A stretch of DNA of 64,000 nucleotides from an uncultured Acetatifactor sp. (GCA_910586215.1 CAJUGH010000011.1:1-64000), one strand, 5' to 3'. Shown: positions 44,156 to 54,076, counted from the first letter of the stretch. A program made the numbers and translations. The notes: generated from the sequence alone by a model not told the origin.

Positions 44156-45787
44156 TTATTTCACACTGTTAAAATACACATCCAGCTGGGCCTTCGCCTC
44201 GTCCAGGATCTTCTGTAAGCCTGCCGCCTCTGCCTGCTCGTTGAACTCTGCCAGGGTCTTCTCCACATCGTCCACCAGTCCAAGCCCAAGCAGCGGTGCA
44301 TACTGGGTATATACACGCTGAAGGTTCGCCATCTCATTCTGTACCTTGGAATCATCAAAGGAGAATGCTGCCGTGGGCCCTTCTACTGCCTTGGCATTCC
44401 AGGCATTGCCGATCTCTACCTGATCCGGGAAGGTATCCTCCCTGGTGGTCTCCAGAAGGTTATTTTTCAGTCCCCAGGACCAGCCGTTCCCGAAGGGATG
44501 TTTGGCCATGTCCGGACCAGGTGCCCACTGGGTATCGGAAACCTGGTTATAATGAACCCCTTCTATTCCGTGTCTCACCAGATTGTATATGTCCTTGTCA
44601 AATTTCAGCAGATCCAGGGCCATAAATGCCCTTTCCTTGTGCTGGGAATTCTCCAGTACCGCATAACCGTCCCCGATATAGGAACCCAGAAAGCGGTTGG
44701 CACCGGGAGTCAGGTCATAGATCTCCGGCTTCCATTCAGGATGGTTCTCCTGGGCATCGGATGCCGCCACCCCTACAGTACCCAGGTTCTGGAAGAAGGA
44801 AGCGCTGGTACCATTGGCAAATGCCTCCTTGGGATCCGTGGCGTTGGCAATGGCACTCTTGGACCAGAAGCCTGCATCTGCCCATTCCTTCATCTGCTTG
44901 GCATAGGCCAGATACTCCTCTGTTCCATATATCCAGAAAATGTCATCTGCTGTCTCATTCCCGGAATATTTATAAGTGAGATAGTTCTGTAGGGAACCTG
45001 CCAGCTGCACCCAGTCATTGTTCGCAAAGAGAATGATTAAGTTGGAAGTATCATTCTGCTGGGAAGCATTGTAGGCAAACTGTACACCGGAATCCGGGTC
45101 GTCTGCAACCGCCTGGAAATACTTCTGAAGATCTTCTATGTTCTCCAGCGGATCCATCTCATACTTTTCCCTTAGGTCGCCCCGGATTACCACTGCATTG
45201 CCAACTACGTTTGCCATGTTACAGGGCACAAAATACACTTTATCCCCGATTTTTGCCTGTCCCCAGCTTGCCTCGGACTGATACTGCCTGTGTAAAGGCA
45301 TATAGTCGTCAATCACCTGGTCCGTCACTTCCGCAAAGGCACCCTTATTGGCTTCGGACTGGTAGTAAGCCCAGGTACAGGTATAGATCAAGTCGATTGT
45401 CTCCCCACCCGCGATGGTAAGCGAATATTTGGTGGTGTAATCACTGAGGGACATGTCCTTCAGCACCAGTGTTGCATTGATCTTCTCCTGCAGGATCTTG
45501 TTCACCTCTGCCAGCACCTTGTCCTGGTCTTCCGTCTTGTCACCAATGTAATACAATACCAGTTCCACCGGCTCCGATACATCCTGGCCATTGTAGGTCA
45601 GTCCTCCTGCACCGGCACCACTCTCCCCGTCAGCGCCCTGGGCTGCGTCCTCCTGCCCCTGGTCCGTCCCACCAGACTGGGCACCAGAGCCCTGCTGCCC
45701 GGAATCCCCGTTGCCACACCCGGCCAGGGCTGTCAGGGACAGCATCCCGGCCATTGCCAGGGCCAGAAACTTCTTTCCTTTTCCCAT
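44156..45787 (-). CDS. Extracellular solute-binding lipoprotein (DUF3502-type), RG-I oligosaccharide candidate
   Basis: 543 residues. Lipobox LAGC near residue 23, then a low-complexity Gly/Gln/Ser linker to about residue 60. Type-1 binding fold with a C-terminal part that looks like DUF3502 (from about 410, ending AQLDVYFNSVK), as in the LplA/YtcQ/YesO-related lipoproteins. AAGGAGG lies before the ATG. Last gene of a permease-permease-binding protein operon controlled, by position, by the YesM/YesN-like pair upstream. Ligand probably unsaturated rhamnogalacturonan oligosaccharides (inference from neighbours). Confidence 0.9.
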   Translation of the reverse strand: MGKGKKFLALAMAGMLSLTALAGCGNGDSGQQGSGAQSGGTDQGQEDAAQGADGESGAGAGGLTYNGQDVSEPVELVLYYIGDKTEDQDKVLAEVNKILQEKINATLVLKDMSLSDYTTKYSLTIAGGETIDLIYTCTWAYYQSEANKGAFAEVTDQVIDDYMPLHRQYQSEASWGQAKIGDKVYFVPCNMANVVGNAVVIRGDLREKYEMDPLENIEDLQKYFQAVADDPDSGVQFAYNASQQNDTSNLIILFANNDWVQLAGSLQNYLTYKYSGNETADDIFWIYGTEEYLAYAKQMKEWADAGFWSKSAIANATDPKEAFANGTSASFFQNLGTVGVAASDAQENHPEWKPEIYDLTPGANRFLGSYIGDGYAVLENSQHKERAFMALDLLKFDKDIYNLVRHGIEGVHYNQVSDTQWAPGPDMAKHPFGNGWSWGLKNNLLETTREDTFPDQVEIGNAWNAKAVEGPTAAFSFDDSKVQNEMANLQRVYTQYAPLLGLGLVDDVEKTLAEFNEQAEAAGLQKILDEAKAQLDVYFNSVK

Positions 45788-45911
45788 AATCTCTTTCCTC
45801 CTTATGATTTATCATTGAAAGTGAGTAACCCCACCCTTTCAATCCTTACTTCCAGACCGTTCCAATTCACGGCTTCCCTGTGGAAAGCAATATATAGTTC
45901 CCGCCCCTTCC

Positions 45912-46817
45912 TCATCCTTTCACGGCCCCCAGGGTCAGCCCCTTTACAAAATACCGCTGCACGAAGGGGTATACCAGCACTATAGGTCCCGTCACTACCA
46001 CTGTCAGTGCCATCTTCGTGGACTCAATGGGCAGGATGTCTATGACCATGCCCGATTCTGCCGCAATCTGCCTGAGGGCCTTGGCATCATTGATCAGCTT
46101 ATAGAGCTGGTACTGCAGGCTGTAGAGATGGTCATTGTTGATAAACAACATGGAATTATACCAGTCATTCCAAAAAGTCAGCGCCGTGAACAGACAAATG
46201 GTGGCGATCACCGGCGTGGACAGGGGCCAGATCAGCTTGACAAAGATGGCAAAATCCCCCGCCCCGTCAATCTTGGCCGACTCGGTCATCTCAAAGGGGA
46301 TCCCTGCCATGAACCCTTTTACCAACAGGATATTCCACACGGACACCACCCCCGGCAGGATCATGGACCAGATGGAATCCTTAAGGTGCAGGTAGTTCAC
46401 ACACAGGATGTACCAGGGCATCAGCCCCCCGCTGAACAGGGTCGTGAAAAAGTAGAAAAAAGACAGCTTGTTCCTCCAGGTAAAATCCTTTCTCTGGAGC
46501 ACATAACCCGCCATGGTATTGAGGAATACACTCAGCATGGTGCCCACCACGGTGACAAAGATAGTGACCCCGTAAGCCCGGATAATAGCCATAGGACTGT
46601 CAAATATGGTCTTGTAACTCTCAAAGGATATCTCCTTTGGAAAAAGAGTGTATCCGTTCCTGATAATATAATTCTCCGAAGTGAAGGATGACCCGATCAC
46701 GATCAAGAAAGGGATCAGACAGATCACCGCGAATAAAAACAGAAACGGATAGCCAATGGCCTTAAACGCCAGTACATCTTTTGGCATATGCCGTTTTCCC
46801 ACTGCCTTCTTGCTCAT
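45912..46817 (-). CDS. Carbohydrate ABC transporter permease, CUT1 type (LplC/YesQ-like)
   Basis: 301 residues, six helices. EAA loop in EMTESAKIDGAGDFAIFVKLIWPLS near residue 190, and the C-terminus PFVQRYFVKGLTLGAVKG. AGGAGG precedes the ATG, and the gene follows the partner permease by 17 bases. No ATPase nearby. Confidence 0.93.
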   Translation of the reverse strand: MSKKAVGKRHMPKDVLAFKAIGYPFLFLFAVICLIPFLIVIGSSFTSENYIIRNGYTLFPKEISFESYKTIFDSPMAIIRAYGVTIFVTVVGTMLSVFLNTMAGYVLQRKDFTWRNKLSFFYFFTTLFSGGLMPWYILCVNYLHLKDSIWSMILPGVVSVWNILLVKGFMAGIPFEMTESAKIDGAGDFAIFVKLIWPLSTPVIATICLFTALTFWNDWYNSMLFINNDHLYSLQYQLYKLINDAKALRQIAAESGMVIDILPIESTKMALTVVVTGPIVLVYPFVQRYFVKGLTLGAVKG

Positions 46818-46834
46818 ACAGCCTCTCCTCCTTC

Positions 46835-47770
46835 CTAAAACAGGGAATAGTTCTCATCTTTTTTCTTCACGATCCAGTTGGCAATGATAATGGTGATAAA
46901 ACACAGCACTGACTGGTAGAATCCGATGGCCACCGTCTGCCCCACGTCCGTGGCGGCAATGGTCATACGGAACACATAGGTATCTATCACATCCGTCTTG
47001 TCAAATAGCGCCCCGTTCTGTCCCACCAACTGATAGAACAGGTCCAGGTTCCCACGGAATATCTTCCCCAGGGCCAGCAGGGTCATGGTGATCACCGTAG
47101 GCAGGATCCCTGGCAGGGTAATGTAACGGATTCTCTGGAAAATATTGGCGCCGTCAATGGCTGCCGCCTCGTGCAGTGCCCCGTCTACCCCCAGGATGGA
47201 TGCCAGGTACACCACTACGCCATACCCTACACCTTTCCAGGCAGAAAATGCCACTATGATGAAAGGCCACCAGCCAGACTCCCCGTAGAAATTCACCGGA
47301 TCCATTCCCAGGCTTCTTAATACCCCGTTCAGAGTACCCGACTCATAAGACAGCAGGCTGTAAGCAATGGAACCCACAATGACCCAGGAGATAAAGTAGG
47401 GCAGGAAGATCACGGACTGGGTAATTTTTTTCAGCCACTTTCCTGCCATCTCACTCAGTATGATGGCGAACAGGATCTCCAGTGCCGTATTTACCAGGAT
47501 GAATGCCAGGTTGTACAGAGCCGTATTCCTGGTAACGCTCAAGGCCTTCCCCGATGTAAAGAAGAACTGGAAGTTGTCCAGTCCCACCCAGGGACTTCCG
47601 AAGATTCCGTCCCGGTAATTGAACCGCTTGAAAGCCATTACCAGGCCCCCGATGGGCAGGTAACAGAACACAAACAGCAGCGCCGCCGATGGCAGCAGCA
47701 TCAGGAGCAATGTCCTGTAACGGTAGAGCTTGTGGAAAAAACCCAGTTTCTTATTCTTCTCCGCTTTCAC
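46835..47770 (-). CDS. ABC transporter permease, CUT1 type (LplB/YesP-like)
   Basis: 311 residues from a GTG at 47770 (GAGGAGG seven bases upstream). Six helices; EAA motif in GALHEAAAIDGANIFQRIRYITLPG near residue 205. First gene of the sugar transporter operon, directly downstream of the terminator of the sensor kinase gene. Pairs with the following permease. Confidence 0.93.
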   Translation of the reverse strand: MKAEKNKKLGFFHKLYRYRTLLLMLLPSAALLFVFCYLPIGGLVMAFKRFNYRDGIFGSPWVGLDNFQFFFTSGKALSVTRNTALYNLAFILVNTALEILFAIILSEMAGKWLKKITQSVIFLPYFISWVIVGSIAYSLLSYESGTLNGVLRSLGMDPVNFYGESGWWPFIIVAFSAWKGVGYGVVVYLASILGVDGALHEAAAIDGANIFQRIRYITLPGILPTVITMTLLALGKIFRGNLDLFYQLVGQNGALFDKTDVIDTYVFRMTIAATDVGQTVAIGFYQSVLCFITIIIANWIVKKKDENYSLF

Positions 47771-47925
47771 ATCCCAGCCTCCTCTTCCTCTTCTGATTCT
47801 CTTTCTCTTATGTCTATTTTAACAAGCGTTTCCCACACTGGAAATCCAAAATGCTTCTGATTGTACGGTAAAATATTCTGATTTCCTGTTTTAACCTTTC
47901 CATTTTCGTCAGATTATACAAAAAA

Positions 47926-47966
47926 GTACCTGTGGGATACTACTTTCCATACTCTCCCACAGGTAC
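47926..47966 (-). terminator. Terminator of the YesN/YesM operon
   Basis: Perfect 12-bp stem (47926-47937 and 47955-47966), 17-base loop, followed in the minus direction by TTTTTTG, 50 bases after the kinase stop. It separates the two-component genes from the transporter operon. The 246-base gap also has TATAAT directly after the T-run, which could start transporter transcription. Confidence 0.92.
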
Positions 47967-48016
47967 CTGCTATTCTGCTTTTCTGGTGCCCCAGGGGCTG
48001 ACACTCAGCCCTGCCG

Positions 48017-49828
48017 TTACTGTACACCCTGCCCTCTTTCTTTCCTGGGGAACCGCACTGTCACACAGGTGCCCTCCCCCTCCTTGCTCTCATAGGTCAG
48101 CCCGTATTGCTCCCCGAACATCAGCTGCAGCCTGGCATGGACATTCCGGACACCGTAACTGCTCCCTGTACCGGCCAGGGTGCCATCCATCACATGGCAC
48201 AGGGTCTGCTCATCCATGCCGATGCCGTCATCTATGACCTTCACGCAGGCTATGTCCCCCTCCAGGTACCCCCAGATGCGTATGGTTCCCCTCTTCTCCT
48301 TCTTCTCCCAGATGCCATGCTGTAAGGCATTCTCTACCAGGGGCTGGAGAATGATCTTGGGCACCATGCTGTCCAGGATCCCTTCCTCCACATCCTGGAT
48401 GTAGGTAAGCTTCCCGGGAAAACGGATGTCCTGGATCTTTATATAATATCCCACATGCTGCAATTCCTCTGCCAGCGTCAAGGTATCTTCCCCTTTGTTC
48501 AGGATCAGCCGGTAGTACTTGGACAGGGACACCACTGCCCTGTGGATGTCTTCCGTGCGTCCGCTGTAGGCCAGCCAGTTCACCAGATCCAGGGTATTGT
48601 AAAGGAAATGTGGGTTAATCTGGGACTGCAGCGCCTTCAGTTCCGCGCTCTTTAAGTGGATGCCCATCTGGTATTTCTCATCCATAAGCCGGTTGGTATG
48701 GCGCATCATGTCATTGTAATTGTCATAGAGGAGTCCGATCTCATCCCGGGTATCGTTTGGCAGGTATACCTTCGTGTCACCCCTCTTCACCTGATTGAAG
48801 CTCTCGTTCAAGTGGGAGATCCGCCTCACGATCCAGGAGATCAGGACTGTCCCCCCGATCACGGCCAGGAGGCAGAAGCACAACATCAGCCCCACCACAA
48901 TATATTGTAGCCGGATAATGCCCCCTGTCATGTCTGACTTCGGGATCACTGTCACCATCTCCCAGTCCGTATTGCGGATCTTATTGCGGATACAGTACAC
49001 ACTGTCCTGGTAGAGGCTCATTTCCGCAAGATCCTTCTTCCAGATATACCGGGAATACCGGAAGGCTTCCGGCAGTTCCCCCGCAAGGCCCAGTCCCGCC
49101 AGGTTCTCCTGGTCGGAAGCACACACCACCACATTCTCCCGGTTCACCAGGTATGTGACGGCATGCTCCGTAGGCGTGGCATTCCGCAGGATCTCCTCCA
49201 GTTCCCCCAGCCCGATGTCCATGCGCAGCACACAGTTCCGCTGCCTGTAATCATTCTCCTCCGGGATATCCCGGATCATAGAGATATACTTTCCCCGCAT
49301 CTCCTCCTCCAGATACACATCCGGGGCAAAGTATATCCGTCGCGCCCCCTTTTTCCCATACCACTGTGAGGCATCCGCTTCAGACAGGAAATGGATAAAA
49401 CTGTCATCTGCCATCTGTTCCAGTTCATCTGCAATGTAGATCCGCAGGGAAATATTCTGCGTGCTACTTCCCAGGCTTTGCAGGTAGTTGATCACCTCGC
49501 TGCGCAGGGCCAGCTGCCGGTGCCTGTCCACGGATGCGTTCTTTCCGCTGATACTCTCTTTCAAGGAATGGTTCACCGCAATGGCATCCGTCCGCTGGAT
49601 AAGCTGAAGTACCTTGTACTCCAGGTAGGACTTGGCCTGTTCATAGCCCTGGGAGGCAGAATACTGTAGCTTCTCCGTCATCTCCCGGGAAACCTCCACA
49701 TAGATAATGACACTGATCATGCATAGGGGCAGGAGAAATAACACACAGTAGAACAGGAGCAGTTTTTTCTTCAGTGACAGATTCTTAAATGCCTGTTTCC
49801 AGGATTTCCATTGCAATACTCCACTCAC
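48017..49828 (-). CDS. Sensor histidine kinase, YesM-type
   Basis: 603 residues if it starts at the GTG (49828) that overlaps the regulator stop, with GAGGAG eight bases upstream; a TTG at 49816 is the alternative. First helix about 18-40, extracellular sensor region to about 300, second helix about 300-325, HAMP region to about 380, then His_kinase with the phospho-acceptor LQSQINPHFLYNTLDLVNWL near residue 405 and an ATPase domain with the N-box IILQPLVENALQHG. YesM kinases sense extracellular oligosaccharides. Likely controls the transporter and RG-I enzymes. Confidence 0.9.
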   Translation of the reverse strand: MSGVLQWKSWKQAFKNLSLKKKLLLFYCVLFLLPLCMISVIIYVEVSREMTEKLQYSASQGYEQAKSYLEYKVLQLIQRTDAIAVNHSLKESISGKNASVDRHRQLALRSEVINYLQSLGSSTQNISLRIYIADELEQMADDSFIHFLSEADASQWYGKKGARRIYFAPDVYLEEEMRGKYISMIRDIPEENDYRQRNCVLRMDIGLGELEEILRNATPTEHAVTYLVNRENVVVCASDQENLAGLGLAGELPEAFRYSRYIWKKDLAEMSLYQDSVYCIRNKIRNTDWEMVTVIPKSDMTGGIIRLQYIVVGLMLCFCLLAVIGGTVLISWIVRRISHLNESFNQVKRGDTKVYLPNDTRDEIGLLYDNYNDMMRHTNRLMDEKYQMGIHLKSAELKALQSQINPHFLYNTLDLVNWLAYSGRTEDIHRAVVSLSKYYRLILNKGEDTLTLAEELQHVGYYIKIQDIRFPGKLTYIQDVEEGILDSMVPKIILQPLVENALQHGIWEKKEKRGTIRIWGYLEGDIACVKVIDDGIGMDEQTLCHVMDGTLAGTGSSYGVRNVHARLQLMFGEQYGLTYESKEGEGTCVTVRFPRKERGQGVQ

Positions 49829-50640
49829 CCGTTCCGCTCCTCGTTGCACTCCCGCAGGTAGTCCGCCGGTGTCATCTGCTCCTGCTTCTTGTATATCTTG
49901 ATAAAATAGCTGCTGTCTGCAAAACCTGCCTTGGCAGCCACATTCTTGATCTTCACAAAAGGATTCCTGCGCATATATTCCTTGGCCCATCGAAGCCTGG
50001 TCCGGATGATGCACTGGTTGATGGTCTCCTGCTTCTCCTTCTTGTACAGCCAGCACATGTACTGCTTGGACAGCTTGAAATGATCTGCCAGGCAGGTCAG
50101 TGACAGGTTCATGTCGGAGAAATTCTCCTGGATATACTGCTCAATCTTGTCTGCCATGTGCATGGAGGACTGCCAGGAGGCAGGCACCAGGTCTTCCTCC
50201 GGGATCTCCTCCAGGACACCCTTGAAATGGGCCTTGTACTCCTGTTCCATGGCATTCCTGCGCCGCTCATCCTCCACCTGGAGAATGGATTTTTTCAATG
50301 CCTCAATGATTTCCGATGGCTCGATGGGCTTCTCGATATAGTTTACTGCGGACAACTGGATGGCGGACTTTAGGTATTCTTTGTCGCAGTATCCGCTGAT
50401 AAAGATAAAGCGGCAGTGCCTGAGCTTCTTGCGGATCTCAAAAGCCATGGTGATCCCGTCCATTCTGGGCATACGCACATCTGCCATGATGATATCCGGC
50501 TGATATTCCAGGGCTTTCTGCAGGCCCTCTTCCCCGTCCTCCGCCATGTACACTTCCCCGATTCCCAGGCTTTCCCAGGGAATGCACCTGTAGATTCCAT
50601 TCCTGGTCAGCTCCTCGTCCTCTACCATCAGTACCCTCAT
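49825..50640 (-). CDS. Response regulator with AraC-type DNA-binding domain, YesN-type
   Basis: 271 residues from the ATG at 50640 (GGAGGG five bases upstream); the longer frame lacks a site. REC domain about 1-120, with acidic pocket VEDEE, phospho-acceptor Asp in IIMADVRMPRMDG near residue 54 and Lys in EKPIEPSE near 104. AraC-type HTH pair about 170-270 with the family C-terminus AAKAGFADSSYFIKIYKKQEQMTPADYLRE. Translationally coupled to the kinase gene. Expected to activate the RG-I and transporter promoters. Confidence 0.94.
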   Translation of the reverse strand: MRVLMVEDEELTRNGIYRCIPWESLGIGEVYMAEDGEEGLQKALEYQPDIIMADVRMPRMDGITMAFEIRKKLRHCRFIFISGYCDKEYLKSAIQLSAVNYIEKPIEPSEIIEALKKSILQVEDERRRNAMEQEYKAHFKGVLEEIPEEDLVPASWQSSMHMADKIEQYIQENFSDMNLSLTCLADHFKLSKQYMCWLYKKEKQETINQCIIRTRLRWAKEYMRRNPFVKIKNVAAKAGFADSSYFIKIYKKQEQMTPADYLRECNEERNG

Positions 50641-51031
50641 GGTCTCCCTCCTGTCCCTGCCATCTGCCGGCCACACTGGCAGATGGCTCATCCCTGCTTC
50701 CCCTGCATGGCCTCCATATCCCATCTGCCGTCAGTTCCCTGTCTGTACCTGTTCCCCGAACCAGTTTGAAATTGGCTCTTTTGCACAATAAATTGTTCTA
50801 TTTCTTTATCCATATTATTCATATTAACAAATCTCAGAGAGAATACATATGGGATATTTTTAGGATTTCATGGAAACTTATTCATATTTCACAGCAACAA
50901 GATTTGTTCTAATGTCCTTGAAACCCGGTTCTGAAAATGTTAGGATAGAAAAAGGAAATATATCAGACAAATGATGACTGCCATGGATGGATGATTCCAT
51001 AAGGCAGTTTTGGGAAAGGAGACAGTGTTAC
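50641..51031. promoter_or_regulatory. Divergent AT-rich intergenic region
   Basis: 391 bases without a gene between the minus-strand YesN-like gene and the plus-strand DtxR-type gene. The plus-strand promoter is given separately. No convincing minus-strand -35/-10 pair was found, although AT-rich candidates lie at about 50790-50830. Confidence 0.5.
50918..50946 (+). promoter_or_regulatory. Promoter of the DtxR-family gene
   Basis: TTGAAA (50918-50923) and TAGGAT (50941-50946), spacing 17, about 85 bases before the start codon. Confidence 0.6.
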
Positions 51032-51424
51032 ATGAATTACATCCAGCACAAATCAGAGGAATCCCTTGAGGATTACCTTGAAACAATACTCATCCTAAGC
51101 AGACGTCTTGCCGTGGTGCGCTCCATTGACGTTGCAACCGAACTGGATTATTCAAAGCCCAGCGTGAGCATTGCGGTGAAAAACCTCAAAAACCGCGGAT
51201 ACATCACCGTTTCGGAAGAGGGCTATCTCCATCTGACCAAGGAAGGGTTACTCATCGCGGAAAGTGTCTACGAACGGCACACCCTGTTGACAGAGTGGCT
51301 GGTCCACCTGGGAGTGGATCCCGGGACTGCGGCAAGGGACGCCTGCAAAATGGAACATGACATCACCCCCGAAAGCTATGAGGCGATGAAAAGATGTATC
51401 CTAACTATCCTGGGCCGTGACTGA
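51032..51424 (+). CDS. DtxR/MntR-family metal-dependent transcriptional regulator
   Basis: 130 residues from the ATG at 51032 (AAAGGAG ten bases upstream; the ATG at 50987 has no site). Winged HTH about 5-65, then the dimerisation/metal domain with His in VYERHTLL near residue 77 and the cluster ARDACKMEHDIT near 101-111. The Cys at the site-2 position follows DtxR/IdeR rather than Bacillus MntR, which has Glu there, hinting at iron more than manganese. No SH3 domain. No metal transporter gene adjoins it, so its targets are elsewhere. Confidence 0.88.
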   Translation: MNYIQHKSEESLEDYLETILILSRRLAVVRSIDVATELDYSKPSVSIAVKNLKNRGYITVSEEGYLHLTKEGLLIAESVYERHTLLTEWLVHLGVDPGTAARDACKMEHDITPESYEAMKRCILTILGRD

Positions 51425-51459
51425 TATTAACCGGTCGCTCCCTCTGTCCCATAAGACGA

Positions 51460-51480
51460 AGGGCCTGTATCACAGGCCCT
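51460..51480. terminator. Bidirectional hairpin between DtxR-type gene and hybrid kinase
   Basis: Perfect 9-bp stem (51460-51468 and 51472-51480) with a three-base loop; the stop codon of the kinase lies inside it. Serves both converging genes by position, but lacks a clear T-run. Confidence 0.6.
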
Positions 51481-54076
51481 GGCAATCTGCCTTCAGCTTC
51501 TGCATCACCTGGAACAGCCTGCCCATATCCACCGGTTTGGCAAGGTGCTCATTCATTCCGGCATCCTTTGCCATTGTGATATCCTCCTCAAACGCATTGG
51601 CTGACAGAGCTATGATGGGCACCATTCCTGCATCTGCCCTGTCCAGGCCACGAATCACGCGGGCTGCCTCATACCCGCTCATTACCGGCATCATCAGATC
51701 CATAAGGATACAGTCAAATGTCCCCTGTTCTGACACCTTGAAGGCATCCACGGCAGCTTTTCCATTGTTTGCCGTACTTACCGTTGCACCTGCCTGTTCC
51801 AGGATGAATTTCACGATCTCGCAGTTGACTTCATTATCCTCTACCAGAAGGACATGCATTCCCGAGATGTCTGCACGGGCATTCTCCTCCCGCTTCACAC
51901 ACCTGGGTTCCGTCTTTGCATCCACCCTTAGCGGCAGCATGACCCTGAACAGGCTTCCCTTCCCGGCCTGGCTCTCCACTTCCACCGTGCCTTCCATCTG
52001 CTCCACCAGTTTCTTTACAATGGACATGCCAAGCCCCGCACCCGTATATTGAGTCCTTGCGCCTGGGTTCTCCTGGGTGAAAGGTTCAAAAATGTGTTTC
52101 TGGAAATCTTCCCCCATACCGATCCCCGTGTCTTTTATGACAAACTGGTAGTTCACCATACCATCCTGGCTGGAAAGCTCTTTTGCCTGCATCCATACAC
52201 AGCCCCCTGGCTGGTTATATTTCACCCCATTGTCGAGGATATTTGTCAGGATCTGCCCCACCTGCAGGGGATTGCCGATCACCCTTTGGTGGTACAGATC
52301 CGCCTCCAGCACCAGGCGGATACCTGCTGCCTCTGCCTGGGAAGACAGCATTGTGATACAGTCCTTCAAGGCATCACCCAGGTCAAAGGCTTCCTCCGCG
52401 GCAGCAGGCTGACCGCTCTCCAGTCTGCTGACCTGTAGGACATCATTTACAAGGGACAGCAGATGGTTCGCGGATACCTGGATCTTCTCCCGGCAGTCCT
52501 TCTGCCTCCCGGCATCCCCCTGGGTCTGCTCCATGATGGCGAGCATGCCCAGGATCCCGTTGATCGGCGTGCGCAGGTCATGGGACATATGGGATAGGAA
52601 TTCGCTCTTAGCCGAGTTGGCACGCCTCACCCTCTCCAGCAGTTCCATAATGGCCTGCTCCTGCTTCTTCCGCATCACCATGATTTCCGTAATATCCTGG
52701 TGGTACCCGTTGACACAGACACCAGGCTTTTTAAATTTCCTGTCCGGCACGCCACCGCAGCGGACATAAATTTTCCCCAGAGTGGGATGGTTCCACGGGT
52801 ACACCACTTCGGAACGTCCTTGTTCCTGTATCTCCCTCACCGCCTCCTGTACCATCTCCACATAGTCCTGGTCAATATTCCCATACCAGTGCCGGTAGCA
52901 GGCTTCCGGCTCCATGTCTTCCTGCACCCCCAGAAGCATCCGCATGGTCCTGTCCGCATACATCCTTGGCTCGCAGCCCTCCTCCATCTCAATGGCCCAG
53001 ATGCCGGTCCTGGCACCTTCCAGGATATCTTCCAGGCTCTGCCTGGCTTCTGACTTGTACTTTTCTTCCTGCTCCACCACGGCGTTCACATCCCGGAATG
53101 CAAAAATCGCGCACTGCTCTTCCATCTCCTTCCCCGTGACGGAGAAATGGATCTCCATGTTCTTCAGTCCATATGGATTGTCCTTCACCTGGTACCGAAT
53201 GAAGAATTTTTTCTTTGTTGTAAGCCGGTCCAGGATATACTCTCTTTTTGTGGCCATGCGTAACCGTTCCCTGTCCTGTGGGATCACATACAGGGAAATA
53301 TATCCCTCCATGGCAGACTGGTAACCTTTGGCAAAATCTACAGGCTGATCCTTTCCCGAAAATTCATTTTCCCGGTATATCTCACACAGGCCTGTGGAAA
53401 AATCTACCTGGTAGATCCCAAGATAGTCCACATTGAGGGCATAGAGAACATTGTGGCTGCGCTTTTCAAGTTCCCGGACCAGATTGCGCCGCCGCAGGGA
53501 AGAGACAATAAAATATGCTGCGGTCTGAAGCATGTTCGAGGCATACTCCAGCGATCTTGCCGGTGGATTGTCCACACCATAGAAGCCAATGATCCCGTCC
53601 TCATCATACAGCGGAACCACTACCAGGGAGTGGATACGCTGCTGCTTCAGGTATGCATACTGGAGGGGGTCGTCCCGCTTGATCTCTTCCAGGTCATGAA
53701 TGACAATATGCTTCCCAATGCCAAAATTCCGATACCAGCTTGCACAGACCTGGGAAGGGACATTCTGCAGGTTCTCCTTCTCCGGCTGCACGCCGGGAGC
53801 CACCCATTCGTAGGTATTGTCATCCCCACCAGACGAATTCCGCTCAAATATGTAGGTCCGTTCTCCTTCCAGCGCTTTCCCCAGGTATGCCAGCAACACT
53901 TCCAGTGACCGGTCCGGAGTCGCCTCCAGCAGGGCCACCCTAAGTCCTTCATTGATGATGGCTTCCAGGTTCTGGACGCTCTGCATCATACACCTCTGTT
54001 CCTGGCTGCTTCTATCTGATGCCCCTGTGGGGCCGGTATCCTTGTCATTCCCATAGAACCCGCATAGATTATCCAC
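51470..54076 (-). CDS. Hybrid sensor histidine kinase/response regulator with GAF and PAS domains
   Basis: 868 residues from a GTG at 54076 (GGGAGG nine bases upstream). GAF domain about 40-195, two PAS-like regions (about 205-335 and 345-470, the second with PAC-like ITEIMVMRKKQEQA), HisKA with SEFLSHMSHDLRTPINGILGM near residue 510, HATPase with NILDNGVKYNQPGG and GAGLGMSIVKKLVEQM, and a C-terminal REC domain (about 735-860) with phospho-acceptor Asp in CILMDLMMPVMSGYE. No membrane helix, so a cytoplasmic sensor. The hemerythrin-REC gene directly upstream in the same direction (gap 233 bases, own promoter) may be a partner. Confidence 0.92.
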   Translation of the reverse strand: MDNLCGFYGNDKDTGPTGASDRSSQEQRCMMQSVQNLEAIINEGLRVALLEATPDRSLEVLLAYLGKALEGERTYIFERNSSGGDDNTYEWVAPGVQPEKENLQNVPSQVCASWYRNFGIGKHIVIHDLEEIKRDDPLQYAYLKQQRIHSLVVVPLYDEDGIIGFYGVDNPPARSLEYASNMLQTAAYFIVSSLRRRNLVRELEKRSHNVLYALNVDYLGIYQVDFSTGLCEIYRENEFSGKDQPVDFAKGYQSAMEGYISLYVIPQDRERLRMATKREYILDRLTTKKKFFIRYQVKDNPYGLKNMEIHFSVTGKEMEEQCAIFAFRDVNAVVEQEEKYKSEARQSLEDILEGARTGIWAIEMEEGCEPRMYADRTMRMLLGVQEDMEPEACYRHWYGNIDQDYVEMVQEAVREIQEQGRSEVVYPWNHPTLGKIYVRCGGVPDRKFKKPGVCVNGYHQDITEIMVMRKKQEQAIMELLERVRRANSAKSEFLSHMSHDLRTPINGILGMLAIMEQTQGDAGRQKDCREKIQVSANHLLSLVNDVLQVSRLESGQPAAAEEAFDLGDALKDCITMLSSQAEAAGIRLVLEADLYHQRVIGNPLQVGQILTNILDNGVKYNQPGGCVWMQAKELSSQDGMVNYQFVIKDTGIGMGEDFQKHIFEPFTQENPGARTQYTGAGLGMSIVKKLVEQMEGTVEVESQAGKGSLFRVMLPLRVDAKTEPRCVKREENARADISGMHVLLVEDNEVNCEIVKFILEQAGATVSTANNGKAAVDAFKVSEQGTFDCILMDLMMPVMSGYEAARVIRGLDRADAGMVPIIALSANAFEEDITMAKDAGMNEHLAKPVDMGRLFQVMQKLKADCQGL

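Noticed and set aside
49829..50056. N-terminal extension of the YesM-like kinase
   Set aside because: It overlaps the AraC domain of the response regulator in another frame; the GTG at 49828 has a proper ribosome site.
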